Source: SB11 sp965249955 (lineage in GTDB: Bacteria > Bacteroidota > Bacteroidia > UBA8524). From it: 64,000 nt of DNA. The translations under genes and the position numbers were made by a program. Within the stretch, counting starts at the first letter, position 1. Each line of letters begins with the position of its first letter. The notes beneath the pieces were generated by a model. It did not search any database and had not been told where the DNA came from. It saw only the letters and a list, made by a program, of their open reading frames with translations. This document shows, piece after piece, positions 17,141 to 26,302 of the stretch. Location: the NCBI GenBank assembly GCA_965249955.1, contig OZ252261.1, forward strand, positions 2,604,001-2,668,000. The letters are read 5' to 3'.

Positions 17141-18508
17141 TTAGTTGTTTAACAATGCAATAATAGCTTCAATTGTTAAGTTTTGTTGCTCTCCTGTTGT
17201 CAGGTTTTTAATTGACAATAACCCGCTTTGCATTTCACTTTCGCCAATAATTACCGCATAAGGTATTTGATTGGCGTTGGCAAAATCAAGTTGTTTTTTC
17301 AGTTTTGCTGCACTAGGGTATATTTCGGTATTTATTCCCGCCTGCCTTGCTTTTGCAGCTAATGGCATAGCAAATATAATAGCTTCATCATTCATACCAC
17401 AAAACAGCAATTGGGTAAATGCTTCTTGTTGAGTAGTGAACAAATTTAGTTTTTCCATCGCATCGTATATCCTATCTGCACCAAAAGATATACCCACGCC
17501 CGATACTCCTTTTAGGCCAAAAATACCCGTAAGGTCGTCGTAGCGGCCACCACCGCCAATGCTACCCATTGCTACATCGTTGGCCGTAACTTCAAATATG
17601 GCACCTGTGTAGTAGTTTAGTCCACGGGCAAGCGTAAGGTCAATTTTAAGTTTAGTAAAATCAAAATTTACAGCTTGTAGGTAGCTAAAAATACTTTCCA
17701 ATTCTTCTATTCCTTTTTTGCCTTCTTCATCACCCAAAATAGTTTTCAAGTAGTTTAGTGTAGCTGCATTATCACCCGTAAAACGTATTATTTCGGCAGC
17801 ATTATCAGCTTGCTCTTGGGTAAAACCATTGCCAATCAGCTCGGTTTTTACGCCATCAATACCAATTTTATCCAGCTTATCAATAGCAACAGTAAAGGCT
17901 ATTATTTTATCGCCAATGCCCAGTGCTCGGGCTATACCCATTAGCACTTTGCGGTTGTTTATTTTTATAGTGACGTTAATACCCAAAAGCTCAAAAGCCT
18001 CAGCATATATCATTACCAAATCAGCCTCGTTAAGTAGCGAGTTTGAGCCTATTATATCAGCATCGCACTGGTAAAATTCGCGGTAACGTCCCATTTGTGG
18101 CCTATCAGCACGCCAAACGGGTTGTATTTGGTAGCGACGAAAGGGAAAGGTAATATCGTTTTGGTGCATCACTACATAGCGGGCAAAAGGCACGGTAAGG
18201 TCATACCTCAATCCCTTTTCACTAATTTGCGAAACAAGTTTATTACTGTTGCGTGCTTCCCAGTCTGCGGGGTTTACCCCTTTAGCATTGGCATAATCAC
18301 CCGAGTTTAGCACTTTAAACAACAAGGTATCGCCCTCATCGCCATACTTGCCGGTTAGTGTGCTCAGGTTTTCCATACTGGGGGTTTCAATAGGCATAAA
18401 GCCATATTTTTTAAATACACCCTCAATAGTATTAAATATATACTTACGTCTTACTACTACTAGTGGCGAAAAATCGCGCGTTCCTTTGGGTACTGATGGT
18501 TTTTGCAT
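17141..18508 (-). CDS. hisS: Histidyl-tRNA synthetase
   Basis: The 455-residue class II aminoacyl-tRNA synthetase joins histidine to tRNA-His. Motif 1 is near the N-terminus (GTRDFSPLVVVRRKYI), motif 2 is FRRYQIQPVWRADRPQMGR at about residues 125-145, and the histidine-binding motif is ARGLNYYTG near 295. GVGISFGADR holds motif 3. The C-terminal anticodon domain begins near 365. It is the first gene of a minus-strand unit with hutH and a barrel protein, and is divergent from the Omp28-like gene. The -7 box lies 11 bases upstream of the ATG. Confidence 0.97.
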   Translation of the reverse strand: MQKPSVPKGTRDFSPLVVVRRKYIFNTIEGVFKKYGFMPIETPSMENLSTLTGKYGDEGDTLLFKVLNSGDYANAKGVNPADWEARNSNKLVSQISEKGLRYDLTVPFARYVVMHQNDITFPFRRYQIQPVWRADRPQMGRYREFYQCDADIIGSNSLLNEADLVMIYAEAFELLGINVTIKINNRKVLMGIARALGIGDKIIAFTVAIDKLDKIGIDGVKTELIGNGFTQEQADNAAEIIRFTGDNAATLNYLKTILGDEEGKKGIEELESIFSYLQAVNFDFTKLKIDLTLARGLNYYTGAIFEVTANDVAMGSIGGGGRYDDLTGIFGLKGVSGVGISFGADRIYDAMEKLNLFTTQQEAFTQLLFCGMNDEAIIFAMPLAAKARQAGINTEIYPSAAKLKKQLDFANANQIPYAVIIGESEMQSGLLSIKNLTTGEQQNLTIEAIIALLNN

Positions 18509-18518
18509 AAAATCACCG

Positions 18519-18526
18519 CAAAAGTA
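18519..18526 (-). promoter_or_regulatory. -7 box (TACTTTTG) of hisS
   Basis: On the minus strand TACTTTTG fits TAnnTTTG and ends ten bases before the hisS ATG, giving a short leader of a few bases. No -33 element is obvious. Confidence 0.45.
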
Positions 18527-18595
18527 AGTAAATTTGATGTTGAACGTTTTTAAACAATCTATCGTCTATAATTAAATAACCCACAAGTTAAAAGC

Positions 18596-19456
18596 ATGAA
18601 AAAAATTGTACTAAGCCTTTTTACGCTGATGTTAATATTCTCAGCATGTAAAAAAGACAACAACTCAGCTACACCAGGTAATACAGGTAATACCCCTGAT
18701 GATAGTACCAATGTACCAAAAGAAATTGTAGTGCCTCAAAAAAATATAGCCCTTATTAATAAGGTAACTGGTTCGCTTTGTCCGCCTTGTGGTAGTTGGG
18801 GTTGGACTACTTTTGATGAGTTAATGAACCGAAACGGTAAAAACGCTATTTACATGGGTACATACAGCGATAATTTTGTTGCCAAACTGTTTATTACTCA
18901 GGCTGCTGAAGACATGGAAAATGCTTGGGGAGTAACTGGTTTTCCAACATTTGCAGCAAACGGTGTTGCACAGTTAGACCGTGCCGGTGGAGGAATAAAT
19001 GTACAAGGTGAGATAAACAAAGTAAATGCAGTGGTTGATGCTCACACATCAGGCGAAGTTTATGTTAACAGTGGTTTTCGTACCGAGATAAAAGATGATG
19101 TTATGACCATTGAAACCAAAACAAAGTTTTTTAAAGAGGTTGGAGGTGATATTTACTTGGCAGTATACCTAATGGAAGATAAGGTAATAGGCTACCAAAG
19201 TGGTCATGCTGATGGAGCAAATACCTCACATCACCATGTACTTAGAGGCGCTGCACAGCTTGAGGGCAGTGCAAAGGCTGAAAGCTGGGGCTATAAAATT
19301 GGCATAGGGTCAACCGCTGAAGGAACAACACTTGATAATAAGTTTACTATAAATGTAAAAGATTATAACAAAGACAACCTTGAAGTAGCTGTTGTAGTAT
19401 GGCGTAAAGTTGGTGTTCGTTACCAATTTTTAAATGCCTACGGAACAGGAAACTAA
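18596..19456 (+). CDS. Omp28-related lipoprotein
   Basis: The 286-residue protein has a lipoprotein signal (IFSAC, Cys18) and a linker rich in Asn, Thr and Gly. Then follows a thioredoxin-like fold with a CPPC pair (Cys62, Cys65) in TGSLCPPCGSWGW, the cis-Pro loop WGVTGFPTFAANG, and a strand-rich C-terminal half. This matches the Omp28-type outer-membrane lipoproteins of Bacteroidota. The function of the family is unclear; the CxxC suggests a redox or binding role. It stands alone and ends in a clean terminator. Confidence 0.88.
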   Translation: MKKIVLSLFTLMLIFSACKKDNNSATPGNTGNTPDDSTNVPKEIVVPQKNIALINKVTGSLCPPCGSWGWTTFDELMNRNGKNAIYMGTYSDNFVAKLFITQAAEDMENAWGVTGFPTFAANGVAQLDRAGGGINVQGEINKVNAVVDAHTSGEVYVNSGFRTEIKDDVMTIETKTKFFKEVGGDIYLAVYLMEDKVIGYQSGHADGANTSHHHVLRGAAQLEGSAKAESWGYKIGIGSTAEGTTLDNKFTINVKDYNKDNLEVAVVVWRKVGVRYQFLNAYGTGN

Positions 19457-19493
19457 TATTGGTTTACACCGCGAGCGACTAAAATACTTTTAG

Positions 19494-19524
19494 CCCTACC
19501 TATAACAATAGGTAGGGTTTTTTT
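19494..19524 (+). terminator. Terminator of the Omp28-like gene
   Basis: A perfect 10-base stem (CCCTACCTAT with ATAGGTAGGG) closes an AACA loop and is followed by seven T residues. It lies 37 bases after the stop codon. Confidence 0.9.
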
Positions 19525-20151
19525 ATGCTCAATAAGTTTCTTTAGTAATTTAAGAAGTCTAATAAACCAAAGGTTTAAAGTTGGTAAGACTAGCAGCAAC
19601 AATTCTTTAATGGCTTTTAAGAAAGCAAATCCTATCTAAAACCGAGGCTATAAGTATCTGCTAGTTTTGCTTACTTGTTTTGCTCATTACAGCCGTCAAA
19701 CACACACTCATACAGCTATTTAAAATCGATTTCTGGTATTAAGTAGACTTGTGTTTAAAAAGTAAATAGTTAAAGTAAAACTTTAAGGTGTCGCAAGTAG
19801 ATAGTTTTTTATGAATTTGTTAATACATAAAATTCTACCTAAAAAGTAATTAACACTACTGTTTAAGGTAATAACTGAACAAAATAAGGTGCTAAGCATG
19901 AAAATGAAATCCACATTGATTTTTAGGTGTGGATAAAGTGGTATTAGTTAAAGTACTAATAAAATCAATGGGTTTGCTTGTTTGTGTGTTGATAGTGCGT
20001 CGCATTTTGTAGTCGGTAAACATTGGTTTGCAGGGTGTTTTCTCTGTGTTTTTCTAGCACTATTTTTAGACGGTTTTTTTGCAAAAAAAATGCGTATTTA
20101 TTCTAATTGTAGCACTAAGTTTTTAGCTATAAAACTATACAGGGCATTGGC
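19525..20151. other. Long intergenic stretch without a recognisable gene
   Basis: About 630 bases separate the terminator from the promoter of the next gene. The only open frame on the plus strand (19982-20191) begins at TTG, is Phe- and Cys-rich and resembles no protein, so I do not call it. No tRNA, palindrome or clear repeat was seen. The sequence is A+T-rich with scattered near-repeats of TTAAAGT-like words. Confidence 0.5.
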
Positions 20152-20159
20152 TATATTTG
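20152..20159 (+). promoter_or_regulatory. -7 box (TATATTTG) of the GT39 gene
   Basis: An exact TAnnTTTG box lies 28 bases before the TTG start at 20188 and supports that start, since no in-frame ATG exists nearby. Confidence 0.45.
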
Positions 20160-20187
20160 CCCGCCGTTTAACTTTTAAAATATTGTT

Positions 20188-21924
20188 TTGAATAGGTTTG
20201 TGAAATTTTTGCCGTTTGTTGGCTTGCTGCTACTGTATATAGCAGCTCTATTTATTGATGTAATGGATGTTGACTCATCGCAGTATGCAGCAATGGCAAT
20301 GGAAATGGTGGAGAAGGGTAATTTTCTTGAAATTACCGACCAAGGGCGAAACTATCTTGATAAACCACCTCTTTTGTTTTGGCTTTCAGCATTTTCTTAT
20401 AACCTTTTTGGTATATCAAATGTTGCTTTTAAGCTGCCTTCAATGCTGTTTGCCTTGTTGGGTATATTATCAGTATACCGTTTCTCAAAATTATATTATA
20501 GCGAAAAGGTGGCCTATTGGGCAGCTTTAATGTTAGGCAGTACCCAAGCCTATTTTTTAATGGTGAACGATGTGCGCACCGACTTAATGTTGACCGGTGC
20601 AGTAGCTTTTGCTGTGTGGCAACTGGCAGCATATATTGAACACAAAAAGGTTGTAAACTTTATATTAGGCTTTGTTGGTATTGGGTTGGCTATGCTTGCC
20701 AAAGGGCCTATTGGTATAGTATTACCCGTTGCCGCTTTTGGAATACACATACTACTACTACGCGACTGGAAAACAATTTTTAAATGGCAATGGATTGTTG
20801 GCTTACTAATAGTAGCTGTGGTACTATTGCCCATGTGTATTGGGCTGTATATGCAATACGATAGTAACCCAAATGTGAAGGTAAATGGCGAAGTTGGGGT
20901 TTCGGGTCTGAAGTTCTATTTCTGGACACAAAGTTTTGGGCGAATAACTGGCGAAAATGTTTGGAGCAATAACCCTGGTGCATTTTTCTTAACAGAATCA
21001 ACTCTTTGGGCATTTTTACCGTGGACTATATTGTTGTTTTCGGCATGGATATCAGGGTGGTTTAAAATTATAAAATCAAAATTTAGAATAGAAAAAGGGC
21101 AAGAGGCTATAACACTGGGCGCGTTTACGTTTGCTTTGTTTGCCCTTAGCAAATCGAGCTATCAATTGCCCCATTATATTTTTGTTGCCTATCCTTTTGC
21201 AGCTGTTTTTACAGCGCGTTGGGCTATTTGTGTTTTAGAAGAAGGATATCCGTGGGCAAAGAATCTTATAAAGGGCGTACAGGTATTTATTACTGTTGTA
21301 ATATGGGGTGCAACTTTGGCAGTATTGTTTTTTGTATTTTCTCCCAAAAACATTGTATTGCCTGTGGTAGTGGGTGTGGGTATTATAGCTATGTTAAGCT
21401 ATTTGGTGAAAAATATTGGTAAAACTACCGCAGTGTTGCAAGCCGCTTTTGTAAGTATTTGTTTGTTTAACTTGGTTATGAATACTCATTTTTATCCTCA
21501 ATTATTAGAGTATCAAGCGTTTGATGTTGGGGGAAGATTTATGGCCAAAAAAGCTAAAGAAGAAAACATAACTCGAGATAGATTTATTGTATTCCCTTTT
21601 GGCTCGGCACATTCGCTTGATTTTTATACGGGGTGGCTAGTACGTAGTATTTGGAGTGAAGAATATTTTAGCCACTTTAAAAATGGAGATGAAATATGGG
21701 TATATACCAATAAAAAGGGGAGAGAAAGACTTGAGGGTTTGCCCTATCAAATTACTGAAGAATTGTATATGCCTTATTATAAACCCGCAGAATTGCGTAT
21801 AGAGTTTATAAACCCTGCCACCCGCGATAGCACCTTACGTCATCATTATATATTAAAGCTAAAGGTGCAAAATCAGGATAGTATTGATTTTAGCAAGTTT
21901 ATACCTCAGTTAGAATACGAATAG
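20188..21924 (+). CDS. Glycosyltransferase family 39, ArnT-like
   Basis: The 578-residue membrane protein has about 11-12 hydrophobic helices and the GT-C layout: after the first helix, an acidic pair (VMDVDSSQYAAMAMEM) forms the catalytic loop, followed by the dolichol-type mannosyltransferase signature (LDKPPLLFWL). The enzyme would move a sugar from a polyprenyl carrier to lipid A, protein or another acceptor; the substrate is unknown. The start is TTG, supported by a -7 box 28 bases upstream and lack of an alternative ATG. It is a single gene, convergent with the TonB receptor. Confidence 0.9.
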   Translation: MNRFVKFLPFVGLLLLYIAALFIDVMDVDSSQYAAMAMEMVEKGNFLEITDQGRNYLDKPPLLFWLSAFSYNLFGISNVAFKLPSMLFALLGILSVYRFSKLYYSEKVAYWAALMLGSTQAYFLMVNDVRTDLMLTGAVAFAVWQLAAYIEHKKVVNFILGFVGIGLAMLAKGPIGIVLPVAAFGIHILLLRDWKTIFKWQWIVGLLIVAVVLLPMCIGLYMQYDSNPNVKVNGEVGVSGLKFYFWTQSFGRITGENVWSNNPGAFFLTESTLWAFLPWTILLFSAWISGWFKIIKSKFRIEKGQEAITLGAFTFALFALSKSSYQLPHYIFVAYPFAAVFTARWAICVLEEGYPWAKNLIKGVQVFITVVIWGATLAVLFFVFSPKNIVLPVVVGVGIIAMLSYLVKNIGKTTAVLQAAFVSICLFNLVMNTHFYPQLLEYQAFDVGGRFMAKKAKEENITRDRFIVFPFGSAHSLDFYTGWLVRSIWSEEYFSHFKNGDEIWVYTNKKGRERLEGLPYQITEELYMPYYKPAELRIEFINPATRDSTLRHHYILKLKVQNQDSIDFSKFIPQLEYE

Positions 21925-21929
21925 AGTGG

Positions 21930-24689
21930 TTATTTCCAATGCGGTAAATCCACCGTTGCACTAAAGTATATCATGCGGCCTATGCGAGGGCCACCGTATA
22001 CCTGTATTACCTTGTTGTTTAATAAATTGCTTGCTCCAAGTTTAAATGTGGTGTAAATACGGGCAACAGTATAGTTTATTTGCGCATCAACCATATCATA
22101 GGTTGGCACAAAACCGGTAAACTGAGGCGAACCTTCAAATGTAAAACCCTGTACCCAACGGTAGTTTATACTATACCCCCAATTGCGAATGCGCACTTTG
22201 CCAATTTTACTAGCTATTTCACGTCCATTAACACCTATATTAAACTTGTTGGCGGGTGTATTAAATGCAGGGATAATAGGGTCGATGCTTCCTCCGCGTT
22301 CCAAAATATTCCAACTATAATTACCCATAAAGTTTAACCAGTTTTTGTAGTAGTAGTTAATACCTATTGAGAAACCTGTAGTAGTAACAATATCTTTAGA
22401 GTTAGTGGTAACTCTGTATACATCCGATTTGGTAGGCAGGTTACTGGTACTGTCAATTTCTACATCCATACCTATTTTGTAACCTAAAAAATCTTTGTAC
22501 CTACTGTAATAGTAACTGGCATCAATAAATATTTTTTTGTTTACTGTGGTGCGGTAGCCAATTTCGGCGGTGCGAACCCTTTCGGGTCTTACTGCTTCAA
22601 CATCAAAATACTGCAAATTGTTGCGGTTTTGGCTATTTAGGTAAGTAACAAACGACTCAACAGTAACAAGGTTTTTATAGCCTTCAAGGTTACCAATCAG
22701 TGTAGCTCGGCCAACATTAAGTAAAAAATATTGGTCGGTAAGGGTTGGGTTGCGGATGGCTGAAGCAAACGAAAAACGGAAAATGTTTTGCTTTTCACTA
22801 TATACTAATGAGAAGGCAGGGGAGAACAAATGGTTAAAATTTTGGTTTTTATCCATTCTAAGTGTAGCGTTAAGCTTTAGTTTTTCATCAATAAACTTCT
22901 TTTCTATACCGGTATAAACCCCATACTCAAAATTACTAATACGGCGTCCACCTGTATCTAAAAATAGTGTGCCTTGCGAATAGGGTCGGTATAATCGCGA
23001 GCTAGCTCCTACGGTAATATCTGCAAATTTTGGAGTGAAAATATACTCACCTTGTGCGTGATAAAGTGCTGATTTATCAAAGAAACGCGAACCTCCTTCA
23101 GTTACCTTTCTACTTACAGTAGCTGCAAAAGCTGAGTCAAACTCTTTTGTACCCGGTGCATAGCGGGGAGATTTTATGTAGTTTTTATTGTTTGCAAAAT
23201 CGCTAGTTTCTTGATGCCATTTTACAAACGAGTCGTAATAGTTGTTTTGTACAAAATCGTACCTGCGTTGTGCTAATGTGGTATCGCCCGACTGAAAGGG
23301 GGGGAAACCGGGCAAAGCGCGCACTTTTTTGTCAACATTCTGATTCCAGTAATTGGCATAATCTAAACTCCACTTTACGTCTTCTTTTGCATTATCCTGC
23401 ATAATCAAAGCAGTGCGAAAGGCATCGTATGAGTTTCCTGCATCCTCATGAGTGGCATATACTCTGAAGAAGAATTTTTTATCTTTTTTTATCTCTAATT
23501 TATTTTGAAAGAAAAGGATATCTCGCAAACTAAAACGGTTATCGCCTTGGTACACAGTTGTCCCTGTTCCAAAATTTGAAGTTAAAATAAGTTCAATATC
23601 TTTTTTTAGTTTATAATGTCCGGCTACCCCTAGTTTAGCATTGCGGGTATTATAATCAACAATATCAATCTCTTTGTAGCCGTCGCGGTAGTAAGTTCCC
23701 AAACCGGGCACAGATAATTGCCCCGACCTGTCATTCCTTTGTTGATACTCATCACCATATACATTTACAGCATCCCAACCACCGGGGTTTCCAAATTTAG
23801 AACGTGATTGTGGCGTAGGCTCATAGTTTTCTGCCTCCCAATCGTTGGCACGCAAGGCAAACAAGTTAACTTTATAGGCAAACTTATCTTCACCTTTTTT
23901 ATTTTTAAATACTTGCGCAAAGCGAACCGCCATTTCACCCAAAGCACGTTCGCCTGCTTTTACTTGTGCTGATAAGCCTTGGTAATCAAAAGGGCTTTTG
24001 GTGGTCATGTTTATTACGCCATTAAAAGCATTTGGCCCATAATAGGCACCACTTGCACCCACAATAAGGTCAACCTTTAATACATCCAACTCAGATGCAC
24101 CCAAAAAATTTCCCAATGAAAAGTTAAGACCGGGGGCTTGGTTATCTACTCCATCAATAAGTTGAAGCGAGCGCACAGGCGAGGTACTGTTAAACCCGCG
24201 AGTATTAATAATTTTAAAACCAATACTAGCTGAGGTTAAGTCGACACCTTTCAAGTGTGAAAGTCCCTCATAAAAGTTAGCCGCAGGAGTTTCTTTAATC
24301 GAAATTTGGTCAAGGCTCTCAACTGTTAATGGGGCTTGTTTTTGTTTTTCACTCACCCTTATATCCGTAACCTCAACTACACCAACATCAAGCACAGCAG
24401 GTTCAAGCCGAATAGTTACTGTTTTTTCAGTATTGCTTATTTTTACTTCTTGTGATACATAACCGGTGTAGCTAACCAACAATGTTAGGGGTAATTTTTG
24501 GCTAAAGGCTAGGCTAAAATTACCATCAATATCAGTAACAGCACCAATTGTAGTGTTTTTTATTGTTACTGAAGCTCCAACAAGATCTTCATTAGTTTCC
24601 ACATCGCGCACTTTGCCCTTTATGGTTTGCTGGGCAGTTAGTTGTATAGAAAACAGGAATAGTATAAATAGAGTAAAGGTATACCTCAT
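21930..24689 (-). CDS. TonB-dependent outer-membrane receptor
   Basis: The 919-residue protein has a signal peptide (residues 1-19), a carboxypeptidase-regulatory-like domain at 22-100 (IKGKVRDVETNEDLVGASV), a plug domain at about 125-235 (GVDLTSASIGFKIINTRGF, DLIVGASGAYYG), and a long barrel ending in ATVDLPHWK. It imports a large or scarce ligand across the outer membrane with energy from TonB-ExbBD. There is no SusD partner next to it, so a glycan-utilisation locus is unlikely. The ligand cannot be told from the sequence. Confidence 0.93.
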   Translation of the reverse strand: MRYTFTLFILFLFSIQLTAQQTIKGKVRDVETNEDLVGASVTIKNTTIGAVTDIDGNFSLAFSQKLPLTLLVSYTGYVSQEVKISNTEKTVTIRLEPAVLDVGVVEVTDIRVSEKQKQAPLTVESLDQISIKETPAANFYEGLSHLKGVDLTSASIGFKIINTRGFNSTSPVRSLQLIDGVDNQAPGLNFSLGNFLGASELDVLKVDLIVGASGAYYGPNAFNGVINMTTKSPFDYQGLSAQVKAGERALGEMAVRFAQVFKNKKGEDKFAYKVNLFALRANDWEAENYEPTPQSRSKFGNPGGWDAVNVYGDEYQQRNDRSGQLSVPGLGTYYRDGYKEIDIVDYNTRNAKLGVAGHYKLKKDIELILTSNFGTGTTVYQGDNRFSLRDILFFQNKLEIKKDKKFFFRVYATHEDAGNSYDAFRTALIMQDNAKEDVKWSLDYANYWNQNVDKKVRALPGFPPFQSGDTTLAQRRYDFVQNNYYDSFVKWHQETSDFANNKNYIKSPRYAPGTKEFDSAFAATVSRKVTEGGSRFFDKSALYHAQGEYIFTPKFADITVGASSRLYRPYSQGTLFLDTGGRRISNFEYGVYTGIEKKFIDEKLKLNATLRMDKNQNFNHLFSPAFSLVYSEKQNIFRFSFASAIRNPTLTDQYFLLNVGRATLIGNLEGYKNLVTVESFVTYLNSQNRNNLQYFDVEAVRPERVRTAEIGYRTTVNKKIFIDASYYYSRYKDFLGYKIGMDVEIDSTSNLPTKSDVYRVTTNSKDIVTTTGFSIGINYYYKNWLNFMGNYSWNILERGGSIDPIIPAFNTPANKFNIGVNGREIASKIGKVRIRNWGYSINYRWVQGFTFEGSPQFTGFVPTYDMVDAQINYTVARIYTTFKLGASNLLNNKVIQVYGGPRIGRMIYFSATVDLPHWK

Positions 24690-24824
24690 ACGCCTTATTA
24701 AAGTAATTGGTTTGGTAAATATATAGTAAACAAGCCAATTACACCGAAAGGCTGTGAGGGCATTTTGTTTATTTATTCTGATTAGTTAAAATAAAAATAA
24801 TGCAAAAAGCTGATTAACAGTAAA

Positions 24825-25319
24825 TTATTTAAATAGCCTATACCACGCTACAACATCGGTTTGTGGAATACTTCCGTCAAAACCCAGTTGACGCATTAAT
24901 AATAATACTTGCCCCCTGTGTGAAGCACTATGGTGGGTAAGCTGAAATAAAATTTGGTACTGGGGCTGATTAAAAGCAATACCTTTTAGGTTAGTGTAGC
25001 TTAGTTGTTGGCTTAGGTAATCGTCGGTTTTGTCTGCAAGTAAATCAATATAGTTTTGGTAGCTTTTAAGTATGGCGGCAATTTTCTCGTTATGTGTTCC
25101 CGCAAAGCTTTTTGAAGGCAAAGGTGCATTGGCATCTCCTGTTAGGCGGTTGTACCATACTTGCTGTGCATCCCAAAGATGTGTAAAAACAGCATTGATA
25201 GAGTTAAAACTACCTTTTGTTTCAGCATAAAAAATATCTTGCGGTATAAGGTTTAGCAGAGTTTCGGTAGCCCAATAGTTTGCAGTGTGCAGGTCTTTTA
25301 TATAGTCTATTGTATTCAT
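24825..25319 (-). CDS. DinB-family protein
   Basis: The 164-residue protein is a four-helix bundle of the DinB/YfiT type. It has a His near residue 47 (FTHLWDAQQVWYNRL) and a C-terminal pair in LTHHSASHRGQVLLLMRQLG, which together hold a divalent metal. Members include thiol-transferases such as bacillithiol S-transferase, and many have no known substrate. The gene stands alone with no clear partners. Confidence 0.9.
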   Translation of the reverse strand: MNTIDYIKDLHTANYWATETLLNLIPQDIFYAETKGSFNSINAVFTHLWDAQQVWYNRLTGDANAPLPSKSFAGTHNEKIAAILKSYQNYIDLLADKTDDYLSQQLSYTNLKGIAFNQPQYQILFQLTHHSASHRGQVLLLMRQLGFDGSIPQTDVVAWYRLFK

Positions 25320-25449
25320 CTGTTTAAAGGTTTTTTTAATGTTGTAAAATTAAACTAATAGGTGTTAGTTTGATATAACAACAACATTATTTTTTTGTTT
25401 TGGTACCCTATAACAAGCAAACTGTTATAACAAAACTAGAAGTCGACTG

Positions 25450-25473
25450 CTAAAAAGTGTTTTTAGTTTTTTT
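25450..25473 (+). terminator. Weak A+T hairpin with T-run
   Basis: CTAAAAA, a GTG loop, and TTTTTAG are followed by seven T residues. An outer GTCGA/TCGAC pair flanks the structure. The orientation fits no obvious upstream plus-strand gene, so the role is unsure. Confidence 0.3.
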
Positions 25474-25607
25474 CGACGAACGTTATACCTAGCTACAATA
25501 AAGCAGCGTTTTGTGTTTTGTAACTGTCAAACTAAATAGCATTTAGTCGAAAAATGAGATAGTTATGTTAATTTCTCAACTATTTTATTGAACTTTACTT
25601 ATCATTT

Positions 25608-26285
25608 ATGAAAAAGCTTGTTGTATTTATTTTTTCACTATCACTATTCTTGAGTGCTAATGCTCAAGATACATCCTTTAATAGCTCTGACTATCCGCAT
25701 CAATTAGGTCTTAACAGTACAGAGTTTATTAAGCAGTTTCTAATACTAAACAATAACAACCTACCTAATAATACGCCTTATTTACTCACTTACAAGCATA
25801 TTGATGATGGTAGTGGCTTGCGTATGGGGTTGGGAGGAACTATGACCAATAGTAGTAGAAACCCTAACAATGGAACGCCTTCAATTTCTACGCAGGGGAT
25901 GACCATAAATGTTAGGATTGGTTTTGAGAGTCAACACAAGCTTAGTAAACGCTGGTTGTACTATGTGGGTTTTGATGCTTTTTACGATTATAGTTTATCT
26001 CGTACAAAAACATCTTCAACAAGTGGTTTTCCGCCACAAACAACTGAAATAACAACGGGAACAGAAGGTTTTGGTGTGGGTGCAGGCCCTGTTTTGGGTA
26101 TTGAGTTTAAGCTAGGAAAGCGCATAAGTTTAAATGCTGAAAGTACTGCTTATTACAGGTACTCAGAACTTAGAGGGTCGCAAAACAACCCGCAGTTTCC
26201 ACAATTTAATACTAACGATTTTACAGCAAGAAACTCATTGGGTATTACTATACCTACCAACTTGTTTTTTGTGATACATTTTTAA
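25608..26285 (+). CDS. Outer-membrane barrel protein
   Basis: The 225-residue protein has a signal peptide (ending at NAQ, residue 20) and strands that alternate hydrophobic and polar residues: GLRMGLGGTMTN, INVRIGFESQHK, WLYYVGFDAFYDYSL, and the terminal LGITIPTNLFFVIHF with a final Phe. It looks like an 8- to 10-strand outer-membrane barrel. It lies 17 bases before the peroxidase gene on the same strand, so both may be one unit, but no functional link is known. Confidence 0.8.
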   Translation: MKKLVVFIFSLSLFLSANAQDTSFNSSDYPHQLGLNSTEFIKQFLILNNNNLPNNTPYLLTYKHIDDGSGLRMGLGGTMTNSSRNPNNGTPSISTQGMTINVRIGFESQHKLSKRWLYYVGFDAFYDYSLSRTKTSSTSGFPPQTTEITTGTEGFGVGAGPVLGIEFKLGKRISLNAESTAYYRYSELRGSQNNPQFPQFNTNDFTARNSLGITIPTNLFFVIHF

Positions 26286-26302
26286 TATAAACCTATACAG
26301 TT

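Noticed and set aside
19982..20191. 69-codon frame ending at the start of the GT39 gene
   Set aside because: It starts with TTG, is rich in Phe and Cys without pattern, and contains the promoter box of the next gene.
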